Part shown: positions 35,163 through 47,080 of the stretch, piece by piece
Layout of the letters: the number at the start of each line of letters is the position of its first letter
Position numbering within the stretch: the first letter of the stretch is position 1
Assembly: GCA_029339195.1 (NCBI GenBank)
Contig: JAPTJF010000046.1
Coordinates: 124,001-188,000, forward strand
Direction of reading: 5' to 3'
Length of the DNA: 64,000 nucleotides
DNA from: Micractinium sp. NFX-FRZ
Taxonomy: Eukaryota; Chlorophyta; Trebouxiophyceae; Chlorellales; Chlorellaceae
Program-made: the position numbers and the translations under genes
Notes under the pieces: generated by a model
Databases searched by the model: none
What the model saw: the letters and a program-made list of their open reading frames with translations, nothing else
Told to the model about the DNA's origin: nothing

Positions 35163-36564
35163 TGGCCAAGGCTCCTAGCCACTTCAGCCCTAGCGGTCGC
35201 GCTGGGTCCGATGTATTGCGTGCGTGTTCTCGAGGCTGGTTCAGGTGCTGCAAGCGATCCAGCGATCCAGCGAGCTGCTCGACCGGTGCCCTCGAGCACT
35301 AAACGACTGTGCAGCCTCTCCAGGGAGATCGCTTGCTCCCTGGCCGACAACAGTTTCGACCTGCGAGCAGAATGCCGCACAATCTTGCAGCCTGTCCGGC
35401 TGTCCGGGAGTCCCAGCTGTGCCAGCTGGGCAGCGGCTGGCGGCGCCGCTTCCATCCCCTTGCCCCAGCCTTCAGGAGTATCCATCTTCACATGCATGCC
35501 AACTTAAGTTGTAGAAAAACCAAACGACTTCTGGAGGCGACCGGCAGAGGCCTCGTCATCTGTATGGCCATTCAAGCCCGGCACAGTGGCCTCCGTCCTG
35601 GCCTCCGCCGGCAGATGACGCACCTTGCGACGCATCAGCTGGGGTCTGCAAAGCCCCCACAACATGGGCGAGGCCGCCAAGCTCGTTACGTCTCATCTCC
35701 ATCCTGCATTGCCCCAGAGAGAGCCCAGCAGGCGCTGCCTTCAGCCGTGGGGTGCTTGTTGTGACCTGCAGCTGAGTTTGTAATTGATTGCTGCTCCAAG
35801 AAGGAACCGGGCATTCGAGATTGACATGTTAAGAGGCATCCAAGCAGCCCGTTGGTCCATGGCACCACCTCTCAGGAGCACCCCACGTACGGGCAGGATT
35901 AAAGCTCCCGCTAACACTGCCCTTGCGGCAGCAGTCGCAGCTCACCCAGTCCCCGCAATGCCTCTATGAATAGTGCTTGTGCAGGTTAGTGTTGCCTGGT
36001 CACCATGGCCATGGAGGACAGACCAGGGCAGGCGGATGCCAAAATGCACATGGGTGGGGCAAGGTGCGGGTCGCCTGCTTCAGAGGCCACGTTGGATTGC
36101 CAGGCTGGACCTCCCTCCCTCCATGGCAAAATGACCTTGCCAAGGCATCAAGGCCGCCAACATCCTGTACATGTGCGTAGCGCAGCACTGCAGCTCTCTG
36201 CCTGAATGTGGCTGGCAACACAACAAAGAGTGTAAAAAACTCTTGCTATGTTACAGCGCTGCCCGAGGAGCATGCATGCAAGGCGCGCAGCTGTGCACAA
36301 GTGAAGCTTGGTGGCAGATCTCTGCCTGGCAGGAGGGAGGCATGCAGGGTGTGGCCGTCGGGGGTGCAATCAGATCAGGCAAGCAGTGCTGGTTGTTTGG
36401 GTGCAGGTCGAGAGCAAACGCGTTGGCAAGCGGGCGATGGCCGCAGCAAGCAGGCGGGGCGTCAATGCACCCGCAAACAGGAGAGGAGAGAACAGCAGGC
36501 AGCGGATGCTGCTACGCACAGGAAACAGTTCACACTCGCAAAGTGACGCTCACAGCAAGGCAAC
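35163..36564. other. Intergenic: promoter of polyamine oxidase and 3' flank of FPL gene
   Basis: About 1.4 kb. A TTACA (TGTAA on the minus strand) near 36250 may be the poly(A) signal of the FPL gene. Short direct repeats GCGATCCA near 35253-35270 were seen. I find no supported gene. Confidence 0.4.
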
Positions 36565-39281
36565 CTAGGGTTTGGCATCAACGGCAGCCTCGGCAGCGGC
36601 GGGTGCAGCAGCTGCAGGCTCCTCCTTCCCGCTGCTGGCGGGTGTGGCATTTCCGGCGCCTGCACCAACTCCACCGCGCTGCATCTCGCTGCTGCCGCCG
36701 CCGCCGTCGCTGCTGCTGCTGAGCAGCGGGTGCAGCAGCTGGCAGTAGACGGCCCGCATCTTGTGGGCCCACTCCTCGACGTGCTGCTGCGCCGAGGCGG
36801 CTCTGTCGGCGTCAGGGAAAGCCAGCACCCAGTGGCCACTGCAGGTTGGGGTGGGCGGGGCAGGAGAGGGCAGGGCAGGGCAGGAGTGTGAAGCAACATG
36901 CAACAATGGCAACAACTCCCAGCCCATTGCACCAACCCCAGACCGGCCGCCATGTGGCCGGGCACCTCGCCACCCCATTTGCACACTCATTCCCCAACGC
37001 AGGCATCCCACCATCCTCAGTCACGCCCTCCCCCGCCTCACCTGACCAGGTGCTTCTTCATGTTGAGCAGCATGTTGCCGGGGTGCGAGGCCTGCAGCAC
37101 CTTGAGCAGCCCACGCAGCGGCGGGCGCACCTGCAGGCGCGGGAGGGCGCAGGGGCCAGCGGGTTGGAGCCTTGTCCAGGGGCGCAGCACAGCGCACCAG
37201 CCGCACCAGCCCGCGTCGTCTCCCCATGTCACTTTCTGACCTCGCAGCCGCCTACGCAGCCACCCCTGGCGATTCCAACGGGCATCACCGCACACCCGCC
37301 CCGCTCCCCCTCACATTGACGTGCAGCCAGCGACCGTGCTTGGCATCCACGTGTGGCACCGCCCCCATCAGGGGTGCCACCGACAGCACCAGCCCCGTCT
37401 CAGGCTTGCTGCCTGGGTCCGCCACGAGCAGCACAGGCGCGGAAGCTGCCACCTGCTGCAGCACGGAAGGCTTCACCAGCAGCAGGTCTGCGGGCAGGGG
37501 TGGGGGAGGGCGAGTGTCAGGGAGCCATGTGTGCGATGGTGTGAGTGCACAGAGAGGAGAGGTGGTGGAAGGAACGGGAGGGAGGGAGGGATGGGGTACC
37601 CAGCCAGAAAGAGGGCAGCTGGCTGGCAGGGGGCGTGGCCTGCGAGGGAAGGCCGAGCCATGCACAAGCTCATCCCACCGGGCTGCCAGCGCAACAGCCA
37701 GCAAGGTGCGCTGCGCCTCGGCCGCCTCCCCCACCCGTCCACCAGCCCACGGCCTGCTTGTGCCGACCCCACCGCTCACCCGTCGTCTGCCCCGCCTTGA
37801 CGTGCGCCGGCATCCCCTCCACCGCGAAGTAGGCCTGCCGCTCCTGGCCGCGGGTGAAGCACACGGTGCAGTGCATGCGCTGGCTCTGCCCCAGCGCAAT
37901 CTGGGCCTGCTCCCGCACCTCCCCCCGCCGCACGTCGACGTCGCTGACGGCAGGGCAGGGGGGCGTGACGGGGATGTCGCCTTCGGTCAGCACCTGGGCC
38001 GTGGCAGCAGTTGAAGGGTAAGGAGGAAGTGAATGAGCTAGGCGGCCTGTGACGGGAATGTCGCCTCCCATCAGCACGTGCAATGCAAAGAGCTAGGAAG
38101 GGCGGAGAGAGAGGGGGAGAGATGTGTTGGGGGCGTTCTGCCAGCACCAGCGGTCAGCACGTGGCTGGACTGATGCAAGCAGTAGGAGCCAGAACATGTC
38201 CGGGGGGGGGGGGATGCAGGCAGCGGCACCACGGCGTGCCAGCCGGCGGCAGCACACCAGGCACATGGATGAGCAGCGCACAGGCACCCTCAGCACCGGC
38301 CAGCTGCCCAGGCTTGGTGCCCCTGCCTTCCCTTCCCTGTCACCACTGCCCACCTGCTCCAGCTGCAGCACCGCCACCGCCGCCTGCACTGTGAGGTACG
38401 CTTGCTTGGCAGCCATGGCGGCAGCGTCTGCGGCACCCGCCTCGCCCGCCCCGCCCGGCGCAGCACCCTGCTGCCACTGCATCTCTTGGACTAGCACAGC
38501 CTGCAGACACGGCGCGGCCAGGAAGGGGCAGAAGCAAGGAACGCAGGGGACTGGATGCCGCTGGCAGCAGTAGCAGGCAGGCCAGGGGCAGCAGGCAATC
38601 AGGCCGACTGACTGCATGGCACCCCGTCCTGCCAAGGCAGGCAGGCAGGGCATCTTCTCTCTCCCGCGAGACAGACACGCAGGCAACCCGCAACCTGAAC
38701 CTCCCGCCCTCCATATTACACCCTCACCCACCTGCTGGCACCTTTGCTCCGCCTGCACGCACCGAGGCACCCAGCTGCCTGGCATGCTGCCCTTGCAAGG
38801 GAATTTCAACCTACCTGTATGCCCCACTGTGCCCTCACATGCCATCACACACCACTTGCCATCCACCCACCTGCATCCACGTCTGCACCGCCAGGTGCAC
38901 CGAGCCGGGGCCGGAGCGCAGGATGGCCTGCCTGCAGCGCCCCCACTCCGCCGCCACCATTGGCGCCAGCGCGTCGCACCACTGCCCCTGCAGCTGCGCC
39001 TGCAGCGCGCAGCGGTGCCGCGCCGCCGCTGCCGCCAGCCCCTGCTTCTGCCCGGAGCTCAGCAGCGCGCCGCCCTTGCCCACTGACAGCAGTTGGTTGA
39101 GCAGCCAGCCAACAGAGTGCAGCGACAGCGGGGGCAGCAGCTCGGAGCTCAGCAGGCCCAGCAGGGAGGCGGCCATGTCAGCAAAGGTTGCCTCGGCTGC
39201 CGCCGCCGCCACCGCCTGCTGCGTGCGCTCAGCGTGGTGGTGGTGGTGCTGGGCCGGAGGGGGAGGCTGGCTGCCTGCCCC

Positions 39282-39327
<46 letters not shown>

Positions 39328-42300
39328 GGTGCAATCAACTGTTCTGCTGCCCCCAGCTGCTCTGCTGCGCTCAGCTGCTCTGCAGTGCTAGACTGTCCAT
39401 GGCTGACTCCCACCCTCAACCGTACCGCCAGTGAGCCATCTGCTCCTTCCTCGAGGCTCAGCCGCACTTCCCCACCGCCCTCGCTGCTTGCAGAGATGGT
39501 TTGCCGGCTGTCGCCGCCGCTGGAGGAGCCCACCCTGCTGTCGCCGTTGCAGGCATGGGTGGAGGCAGCTGCAGGAAACAGTTCACCCCGCTGCTGCTCC
39601 TTCCGCTGCTGCTCCTTCTGCTGCTGCTGCTGCTGCTGCTCCACCCCTGGCCCTCCAGCTGTCGCCGCCACCGCTGGCACTGCTGCTGTTCCTGAAGCTG
39701 CGGCTGTGCTTGCTCCAGGCGGCTCCACAAGCAGGCTGCTCACGGGGCTGTCCCCCACTAGTGCTTGCAGCAGCTGGCGCTGCTTGCGGCGCCGCTGCGG
39801 CAGCAGGCCTGCACAGAGGGGGGGGCGGCGCGAGCGCAGTGAGTTTGTGTGCTTCAGCAGCACAGGGACTGACCAGCAGTGCATGGAGCAAGCAGTCGGG
39901 CTGGCCGGTGGAGGGATGATCAGGCAGGCAGGCAAGCAGGGAGGCAAGCAAGCAGGCAGGCAGGGATGCAAGCTGGCAGGCAAGTAGGCAAACAGGCAGG
40001 AAGCAGGCAGGCAGGCAAGCTCGTAAGCAAGCAGGCAGCAAGCCGGCATTCACAGGCAGGCTGTGCTCCCCACCCCACCACCAGGCCAGGCAGCCCCCGG
40101 GTTCAGCTCAGCTCACTCTCCCACCCTCCCTCACCAATGAGCTCCAGCTGCTCCTCGCTGACTGCCCGGTTCTTCAGCACGGATGCCAGCACGCGCACAA
40201 CCGCTGCGGCCACCTGTGCATCTGCCCCCCTCAGCATGCCCAGCACGGCCTGGCGGTACGCTGCTGGGCTGTACTGCAGCCGAGCCAGCAGCGCCGGCGA
40301 GATCTGCTGCAACTGCGCCGCCGCTGCTGCCGCTGCTGCGCCTCCGCCTGCTGCTGCTGCGTGTCGCTGCGGCGGGACGTCCCCAGGGGAGCCCGGCCGG
40401 CTGCTGCTGGGGCTGAGCCCGGCGCTGCTGCTTGGCGTGTGCCCGCCGCTGCCGGTCAAGCCGCCGGCTGCCGTGCCGCCCAGCAGTGCCGACACCAGCA
40501 GCGTCAGCAGCTGCGAGTTGGTGATGGCGTGGAACAGGCGTTCAAAGACGTAGAGCGAGCACAGCGGGCCCACGGTGCCGCGCTGCACCGCCCGTGCCGC
40601 TGCAATGCCCCCCTCGGCCGCCGCCCGGCCGCCCGGCCCTGCGCCGCCTGCCGCCGCCGCCAGCGTGCCACTGCTGCCGCCGCCAGCGGTGCCTCCCAAG
40701 GTGAGGGAAGCAATGTGCTGAGCTGCCACATCCTCCTGAATCAGCGGCCAGAAGAGCACCGGCCCCATGAACGCCTGCCACAGGCACTCCAGCAGCAGGT
40801 CACGCAGCTGCTCCACGCCTGCACAGGCGGCGGGGGCGCGTGTAGGAGGAGAGCGGGGCAGAGGTGAGCGGGGACGGGCCTACTCGGGAGGGCCGGAAGA
40901 CAGCAAACAGAGGCACCCCATTACCTGTAAGGCTCATACCACCCCTTTTGCCAGCCAGCCAGCCCAGCCAGCCAGCCAGCAATGGCAGCCAGGCAACCGG
41001 CGGGCAAGCCGGGCACCCTTGAGCGGCCAGCAGTGCAGCCCACCCGCCCCGCCAGCCCCACCTGTGGACAGCACGTCGTTGCAGTACGACAGCAGGTCCT
41101 CCACCTCTGCCAGGCACCCCTCCACAGCACCCTGCGCCTGCGGGCTGGTCACATCCCACGACGACAGCAGGCGGTCCAGCACCTGTGGGGGCAACAGGAG
41201 GGAGTGCTGTATGCCCGGGGCTGGGTCGGCAAGTCCCTTGCCCATGCCACCATACCTTGCGCTGCCCCTCAGAATAAGTGGTCAGCTGCACTCACCATGC
41301 TCAGCTCAGAACAGCAGCACAGCACGCTCTACACCAGGGCAGAATGCCCGCCCCCCAGGTGCTGACCTGGCACTGCTCTGCGATGTACGTGGCCAGCTCA
41401 GCAAAGTATGCGGGGCGGGAGACCACAAACTGCTGCACCGCGGGCAGCGGGATGCCGTAGACGTTGAGCGTCAGCGTCTTCACCGCGGTGCGCACCATGG
41501 GGTCCCTGGCAGGTGTGTGTGTGGGGGGGGTGCAGGGCAGAGGAGAACGGGGCGCCAAGAGGACGGGATGAGACAGGGGGGAGCGCAGAGTGTACAGCTG
41601 AAACCCCCCATTAAGAGGCCCCTCTCGAGCTTTTGGGGGAGGCGGCGGATGAGCCTTCTCAAAGCCCCCATGCCAAATGGGAGAGTACCCTGCTGCCCCA
41701 CACACTGGGCCCATCTCCTGAAGGACCTGTTCCCTTCCCCTTGGCCTGCCCAGCCCAGGCCTTCCCAGCCCAGCCCAGCCCTGCCCCCCCAACCACCGCT
41801 CACCTGTGGTTGACAAACTTTGTGGTTACTTTATGGTACCGCTCACTTGGTACTTTATGGTACCGCTCACCTGTGGTTGACAAACTTTATCGACTCGGTG
41901 TAGAGCGGGAAGGAGGCGGCGCGGGCGCTGCCGCCGCCCTCCCTGGCGCTGCTGCCCTCCCTGCCCACGGCGCTGCCCGCCTGGAAGAAGAACTGCACCG
42001 TGGTTTCGTTCAGCTTCAGGCTGATGGTCTTCAGCAGGTTGACGTAGTAGCCCTGCGGGGTGGGAGGGGACGGAAAACAAGAGGGGGGGCAGAAGGAGAC
42101 GGGGTGTGGGCGGGTGGGCGGGAAAGGAGTGTCCATTGGTGAGAGTGCATTCAAGACGAGTGCACCTGGAAGAGTGGTCAAAGGACACCTAACAGTTGCT
42201 CATGAGGCAACCATCCAAAAGCAGCCTGCATGCAACCCACCAGCACTTCGTCGTCGTCAAAGTCAAAGCGCATGGTCACAATCTCGTTGATGTGGTTGTT

Positions 42301-43192
42301 GGAGAAGAGGTAGTAGACGGTCTGCTGGTTGCGCAGGTTCTGGATCAGTATGCTCAGCGTCTGGAGCACCTGCGGGCGGGCGGGGCGGGCGGGCGGCAGG
42401 GTGGGTTGGTGAAGCGCGCAGGGCGCGTGGGAGAATGAAGCGATGGACTACATGCGCCAGCAGTGCAGCGGGTGTAGGAACTCTCTCTGAGGAATGGCCT
42501 GCACCTGCGAGTTCTAGCTCTGCCCACCACATCAGCTATCCACTGCACCACCCGCCCCCCTGCCCTCTTGTGCTGCCTCCCTCTGCAACCCCCTGTCACC
42601 CTGGCCCCCCGCTGCCGCTGCGAGGCTGCCCCACCCCGCAACCACGTGCCTGCATCGCCACATTGCCCCGCCTGTTGCTGCGCTGCTGCAGGATCTGGTT
42701 GAAGTGTGCCAGCAGGTTCTCTGTGAGAAAGTATTCCACCATGCCAGAGTCGTGCTGGTCGCCCCTGGGTCAGGCACAGAGAGGGAGGACAGGCAGGTAG
42801 GTGGGTGGGCAGGCAGGCACACAGATGTGAAGTGCGGCAGCGCACAGCTGCCTGCATGCCACACCTACCACCAGCCAGGCATCTGCTTGGCGTTGGGTTC
42901 CGCCCAAGGCAGCCAACACACCAGCACCCATCAACCCCCCGGGGTGCCCATCCGTCACTGGCGGCCGCCACGGCCGCCCCGCCACGGCCGCCCGGCCCCG
43001 CCCTCCTCACCAGATCACCAGCTCTGCAATCGACCTCAGCGCCTCCACCACCGTGTCCCGGTTGGCATCTGACACCACCGGGTTCCTCAGCAGCACGCTG
43101 TGCAGGTGGCACAGCTCCTCCACAGTGAACCGCTCATGTGCTGGCGGCGCGCCAAACAGGGTTGCCCAGAAGCTGCGCGGCTGGCGCGACAT
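36565..43192 (-). CDS. CLEC16A/EMA-like FPL-domain protein
   Basis: ATG at 43192 reads [14 protein letters not shown]. The FPL domain runs over successive exons: [132 protein letters not shown] and [20 protein letters not shown]. This order and these motifs (SIxExxIWGD, LLSNNxxNxI, TEAIKFxNH) match animal CLEC16A/EMA/GOP-1 and plant GFS9/TT9. Those proteins act in endosomal and Golgi trafficking, and in autophagy or mitophagy. The long C-terminal half is Gln/Ala-rich, includes a poly-Gln run and [20 protein letters not shown], and ends at TAG 36565. It is head-to-head with the Vms1 gene, 473 bp apart. Two exon edges carry intronic duplicates. Confidence 0.88.
37965..38086 (-). repeat. Duplicated exon start in FPL gene (acceptor lost in copy)
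   Basis: The exon start encoding [10 protein letters not shown] (exon 5' edge at 37993) is repeated at 38049-38086 as [10 protein letters not shown]. Offset is about 84 bp. In the copy the AG of the acceptor has become AC, so it cannot be spliced at the same point. The flanking word GAGCTAGG also recurs. Confidence 0.8.
39285..39333 (-). repeat. Coding CAG/CTG microsatellite (poly-Gln)
   Basis: An uninterrupted CTG run on the plus strand encodes about 15 Gln in the FPL protein, between EQLIAPE and GAGSQPPPP. Shorter Gln runs occur near 39620. Length variation between strains is expected. Confidence 0.9.
41795..41888 (-). repeat. Recent duplication of an exon end plus donor in FPL gene
   Basis: A 27-bp segment with the exon end (KFVNHR) and its CAG|GTGAGC donor is identical at 41862-41888 (real exon edge, exon ends 41871) and 41795-41821 (intron). 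Nested within is a 20-bp block, TACTTTATGGTACCGCTCAC, at 41827-41846 and 41851-41870, also identical. Only the upstream donor keeps the frame; reading on meets TGA at once. Confidence 0.9.
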
Positions 43193-43665
43193 CGCGCCGC
43201 TTGCGCCCCCTCGCCGTCGCCTGCTCGCGGATCACACCACTCCCTGCAGGCGTTGGGTGCACGTGGAGGCAGGGCTGTGGGTGCCGCTGGTGCTGATGCT
43301 GGCGGGCAGACGGGCGGGCGGTGGAGGGGCGGCAGCGGCGGCGGCGCTGTTGGTCATAGCAGCACCGACAGCGCCAAGGGCCCAGCGACCGCGCCGTCGC
43401 ACCTCGCTCAGCACCCTCGTGCCGCCCAACAGGGGCATAGGGATACAGCCGACAATCTCGGTTCGGGCTTGGTGCTCTGCGCCGCTGTGCTTTGCTTGCG
43501 ATCAGAGCAACACTTCGAGCGGTCAGTGCTACAGAAACGCCTGTTGTCTCAAACATGAAAGTCGACTGCTGCCCGTGCTGCCACTGGGGCTCGCTTGCAT
43601 GCCACGGGCATTGGCGCTGTTTCTCCATTCAATCCTGGTGATCCACCTCACAGCGGGCCTCCAAG
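43193..43665. promoter_or_regulatory. Bidirectional promoter between FPL gene and Vms1
   Basis: Only 473 bp separate the two start codons, so both promoters must share this stretch. No TATA box or clear repeat is seen. The part nearest Vms1 (43440-43640) is less GC-rich. Confidence 0.5.
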
Positions 43666-46584
43666 ATGGCCGCCAAAGGCCAAGGCCCGACCGCTCTGGG
43701 CACGCTCTTCGAGCTGCCCCTGGCCGAGTTCGGGGCAGCCACAGGGGGCGGCGACACCAGCGAGCTGACGGCCGCTGCCCTGCAGGCGCTGCAGCTGCAC
43801 ACAGAGCAGTCGCAGGGTGATGAAGCGGCTGCCGCCACCGCCGACTCCGCCGCCACCGCCGCTGCTGCCACCGCGCCACATGGCCCCACCTGCATCGCCT
43901 GTGGCATTGGCGTGGGCGGCGCCCCTGGATTTGCATCTGCTGAGGAGCAGCGCGCCCACTTCTCACTAGACTGGCACCGCTACAACGTGAAGCGCCGGGC
44001 GGGGCGGCAGCCACCTGTCAACGAGGCGGCGTTTGAAGCACTGGTTGAGGATGAGCGGCAGGAGGTGGGCAGCATTTCGGGCAGCGAGTCATCAGAGGGC
44101 GAGGACAGCAGCGATGACGAGGCGGCAGCAGGGCGCGGGCGGGATGCTGCGGGGCCGCAGTTTGCCTTCACGACACCAGGTGCGTGCCCCGCTGGCTGTG
44201 GTGGGTTGGCTTGGCCTGGGAAAGATTCGCTGCCGATGGGCTGCCCTTGCCCTCCCCTGCCACCGCACTTCCCTCACTTGCATTGCTTTATGCTGACCGC
44301 TCAGTTGCCCATGCTACCTTGGCAACCCTCGTATTGTGCTGTGCCATCCCCTCCCACGCCTGCAGAGGGCAAGCGGAATGCCTGCTGGCGTGCTCTGGTG
44401 GCGCTGCACACATATGTTGTTATGTATTCGAGCATTGCTGTCTTTGCACCCTCGACACTGCAGAGGGCAAGCGCTATGGCTGCTGGCGGGCTGTGGTGGC
44501 ACCCGATCGCGACCGCACGCTCTCAGCACCGACGGCGGAGCAGAACCTGGGCGCGCTGCGCACGCTGCGCCAGCACGGCGGTCGCTGGGCGGTGGTCATG
44601 CTGCGTGGCGGCCACTTTGCTGCCGGCGTGTTCAATGTCGACCCTGCCCGCGTGGCCAACCCACGGCAGCCCGACAAGTTTGAGGCCCTGGCACACAAGA
44701 GCGCGCACCGCTACGTGGTCAGGTGGGTGGGGCATGAGAGTGGGGCGTGGGACGTGGGATGTCGGGAGCTCTGGCCTGCATGCGCAGTTCAGGAGTGGAG
44801 CATAGTGGCTTTGCATTCGCGGCTGCAACAGGAACCGCTTTGTGCTCACTGGTCTGGAGTTGAGTGACTACGGCCCAAGGGCTGCGTCCCCAAACCCTCC
44901 TGTGCTCACTGAACGGTCTCCCCCGCCATCCCCGCCCCCCTTCACTGCCTGCCTGCAGGGCGGGCCAGGGCGGCAGGCAGTCGGCCAAGGACGCCTCGGG
45001 CAAGTACGCCAAGTCGGCGGGGTCGCGGCTGCGGCGGTACAACGAGGTGGCGCTGCAGCGGGACGTGGCAGGTGAGCGCATGCGCAATTGCATTGCCGGC
45101 GGTCAAACACAGGCCAGCGTGCGGTCAGCCAAGTGGGCAGTGGGCTGTGGCAGGTGGAATGTGGCTTGCAGGGGGTGGCCGCATGCCACCTGGCCATGGG
45201 TGGCAGGGAAGCGTGTGAGGCCAGTGTGGAATGGGGCCAGAGGCACGACCGGCAACGCCCGATCGCAGGCGGTCCGCCTGTGCTGCACTCCAGCGGCGCC
45301 GGTGTCAGGAAGGATTGCGACTCATGTCAAGAGAGCAGCTCAGGTTGACATTCTGCCAGGCCCCTCCCTGGGCCAGTTCTCCCCAACCCAGTTCTCCACA
45401 ACCCTCCCCTCTTCCTTTCCAACCCATGTTTGCCATGCCCTGCCCGCCTCTTGCGCTGTCGCAGAGGCGCTGGCTGGCTGGCGGGCGCTGCTGGAGGGCT
45501 GCTCCCTCGTCTTTGTGCACGCCCCCTCCTCCAACTGGCAGCAGCTGTTTGGCGGGGAGGCGCCGCTGCTGGACAAGGCGGACCCACGCTTCAGGTGCCT
45601 GCTGTCAAAGACAGTCTTGTTAAAGAGGGAGGGGCCGTTGTTGTGGGGCACTGCTGGACGAGGCGGACCCATGCTTCAGGTGCCTGCCTTTCTGTCTGTG
45701 CGAGGGGCGGGTATGTGGTTTTGGGCAGGCAGGCATGCAGAGTGTGTGTTTGGGGTGGCCAGCAGGACCTGGGGAGTAGCAAAGGCCAGAGTGGGCGTGG
45801 GGCGGCTGAGCAGGAGGGCGGCATTCACTGCTTTTACCCAGCCCAGGCTCAGGGCTGTGCTTCACGCTGCTCCTCCACCTGCCTGCCCATCTGCTGGCTG
45901 GTCTTCTTGTGACCTGCGCACCCCTGCCCGCCTCCGGTTTGTCCCTGCTTCTGCAGGCGTGTGCCCTTCACCACGCGGCGCCCAACCTTTAGCGAAACCA
46001 AGCGAGTGATGCGCATTCTGGTCACCCTCTACCAGCTGCCGGACGCACAGGCCGGCACTGCCGCGGGTGCAGGCGCCCACAGCGAAGCAGCAGCAGCAGC
46101 AGCGGGGCAGCCGCCGTCAGCAGCGGAAGGCAGCGGCGCTGCCGGGCAGCAGCAGGCGGCAGCGGCGGCAGAGCGGGAAGCAGCAGCCGAGGCGGCCGCA
46201 GAGGCGGCAGCGGCGGCAGAGGAGGAGGCGCGGCGCAAGAAGGCTGAGAAGCGGGCGCGGCAGAAGGCCAAGCAGAAAGAGGCGCGGCAGGCGGAGACTG
46301 CAGCAAGCCGGGCAGCAGCGGAGGAGGCGGCAAAGCAGGCGGCTGATGATGAAATCGGGCTTGCTGCAGCGGCTGTGGCGGCCATGAGCGGCAAGCTCAC
46401 AGCCAAGCCGGCCCCTGTGAGCGGCGGCGCGGGGGGCAAGGCAAGTGGGGCACCGCCGCCGCGGCTGTCGGCCAAGCCCCGGGCGAATGAGGGGGCGGAT
46501 GTGCGGCGCGCCCGCATGGCGGCGGCTGCAGAGGCCCGCATGAAAGCGCTGCAGGAGGCAGCAAAGCAGCAGCAGCTGCACTGA
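43666..46584 (+). CDS. VMS1: Vms1/ANKZF1 family peptidyl-tRNA hydrolase (ribosome quality control)
   Basis: ATG at 43666 reads MAAKGQGPTALGTLFELP. A C2H2-type finger follows (CIACGIGV then RAHFSLDWHRYNVKRR), then an acidic linker. The VLRF1 catalytic domain is GRWAVVMLRGGHFAAGVFN, HKSAHRYVVR, GQGGRQSAKDASGKYAKS and SRLRRYNEVALQRDVA. The Gln of GGRQS aligns with the catalytic Gln of Vms1. Next come LVFVHAPSSNWQQLFGG and VPFTTRRPTFSETKRVM. The C-terminus is an Ala/Glu/Lys coiled coil ending at TGA 46582. A perfect VIM motif (R-x5-A-A-x2-R) at 46507-46539 is the p97/Cdc48-binding element of this family. Vms1 releases stalled nascent chains on 60S subunits and protects mitochondria. I see no ankyrin repeats. 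A likely poly(A) signal TGTAA lies near 46833. Confidence 0.92.
44359..44505 (+). repeat. Duplicated exon start with acceptor in Vms1 gene
   Basis: The exon start EGKRYGCWRAVVA after CTGCAG (acceptor at 44463) has an upstream copy at 44359-44409 reading EGKRNACWRALVA. About 38 of 43 aligned bases match. Offset is 98 bp, so use of the copy's acceptor would shift the frame. Confidence 0.9.
45564..45687 (+). repeat. Duplicated exon end with donor in Vms1 gene
   Basis: The exon end (LLDKADPRFR, donor after 45594) at 45564-45602 recurs at 45649-45687 in the intron with 36 of 39 bases matching. The GGTGCCTGC donor context is kept. Offset is 85 bp. Confidence 0.9.
46507..46539 (+). other. VIM (p97/Cdc48-interacting) motif in Vms1
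   Basis: The codons give RARMAAAAEAR, an exact fit to the VCP-interacting motif R-x5-A-A-x2-R, in the C-terminal helix 15 codons before the stop. Confidence 0.8.
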
Positions 46585-47080
46585 ACGGGGGGCTGGTGTG
46601 CGGCAGCTGCCCATCTCCCGGATAACCGCAGGGGCGGCGCCAGCAGCCAGGTATCAGCACAGCACTGCACCGCTTGCACGACAGCCGCACTGGCTCATGC
46701 AGCGCCGTCGTGTGGCCGCCCCATGCGCCGCAGGGGCGGGCGCTGCGGCTTGCCCAAGGGCTTTTTCTGGCGGCGGCTGTGGCGCTGGTGCTGGCGGTCG
46801 GCAGGCAGCAGCGGCAATCGCAGCGCCGCTGCCTGTAACTCAGCACTGCCGTCTATTGTGCGTTGACCATGCCTTCTTCATTTCATTGGCCTACCTCTTG
46901 CAAAGTGTACCACGCTACTTGCTGTTAAACTGGCAGTGAGTTTACAGATGGGTCGGACAAGAGATATTGGAGGCAGTAGTGTGCCAAGGAGGGAGGAGGG
47001 GAGAGGGAGAAGACATACAGGCATCTGCTCGCAGCAAGCAGCGCTCAATGAGAGTGTGTGCAGGGTGGAGGAGAGAGACG
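46585..47080. other. Convergent 3' region between Vms1 and PNGase
   Basis: This includes a TGTAA near 46833 for Vms1 (+) and a TTACA near 46944 (TGTAA on the minus strand) for PNGase. The two 3' UTRs are therefore close or overlapping. No gene is seen. Confidence 0.45.

Noticed and set aside
38835..40049. Very long open frames on both strands of the poly-Gln part of the FPL gene
   Set aside because: Only the minus frame continues the FPL protein and matches its splice phases. The plus frame is Cys/Leu/Ala-rich antisense of CAG repeats.
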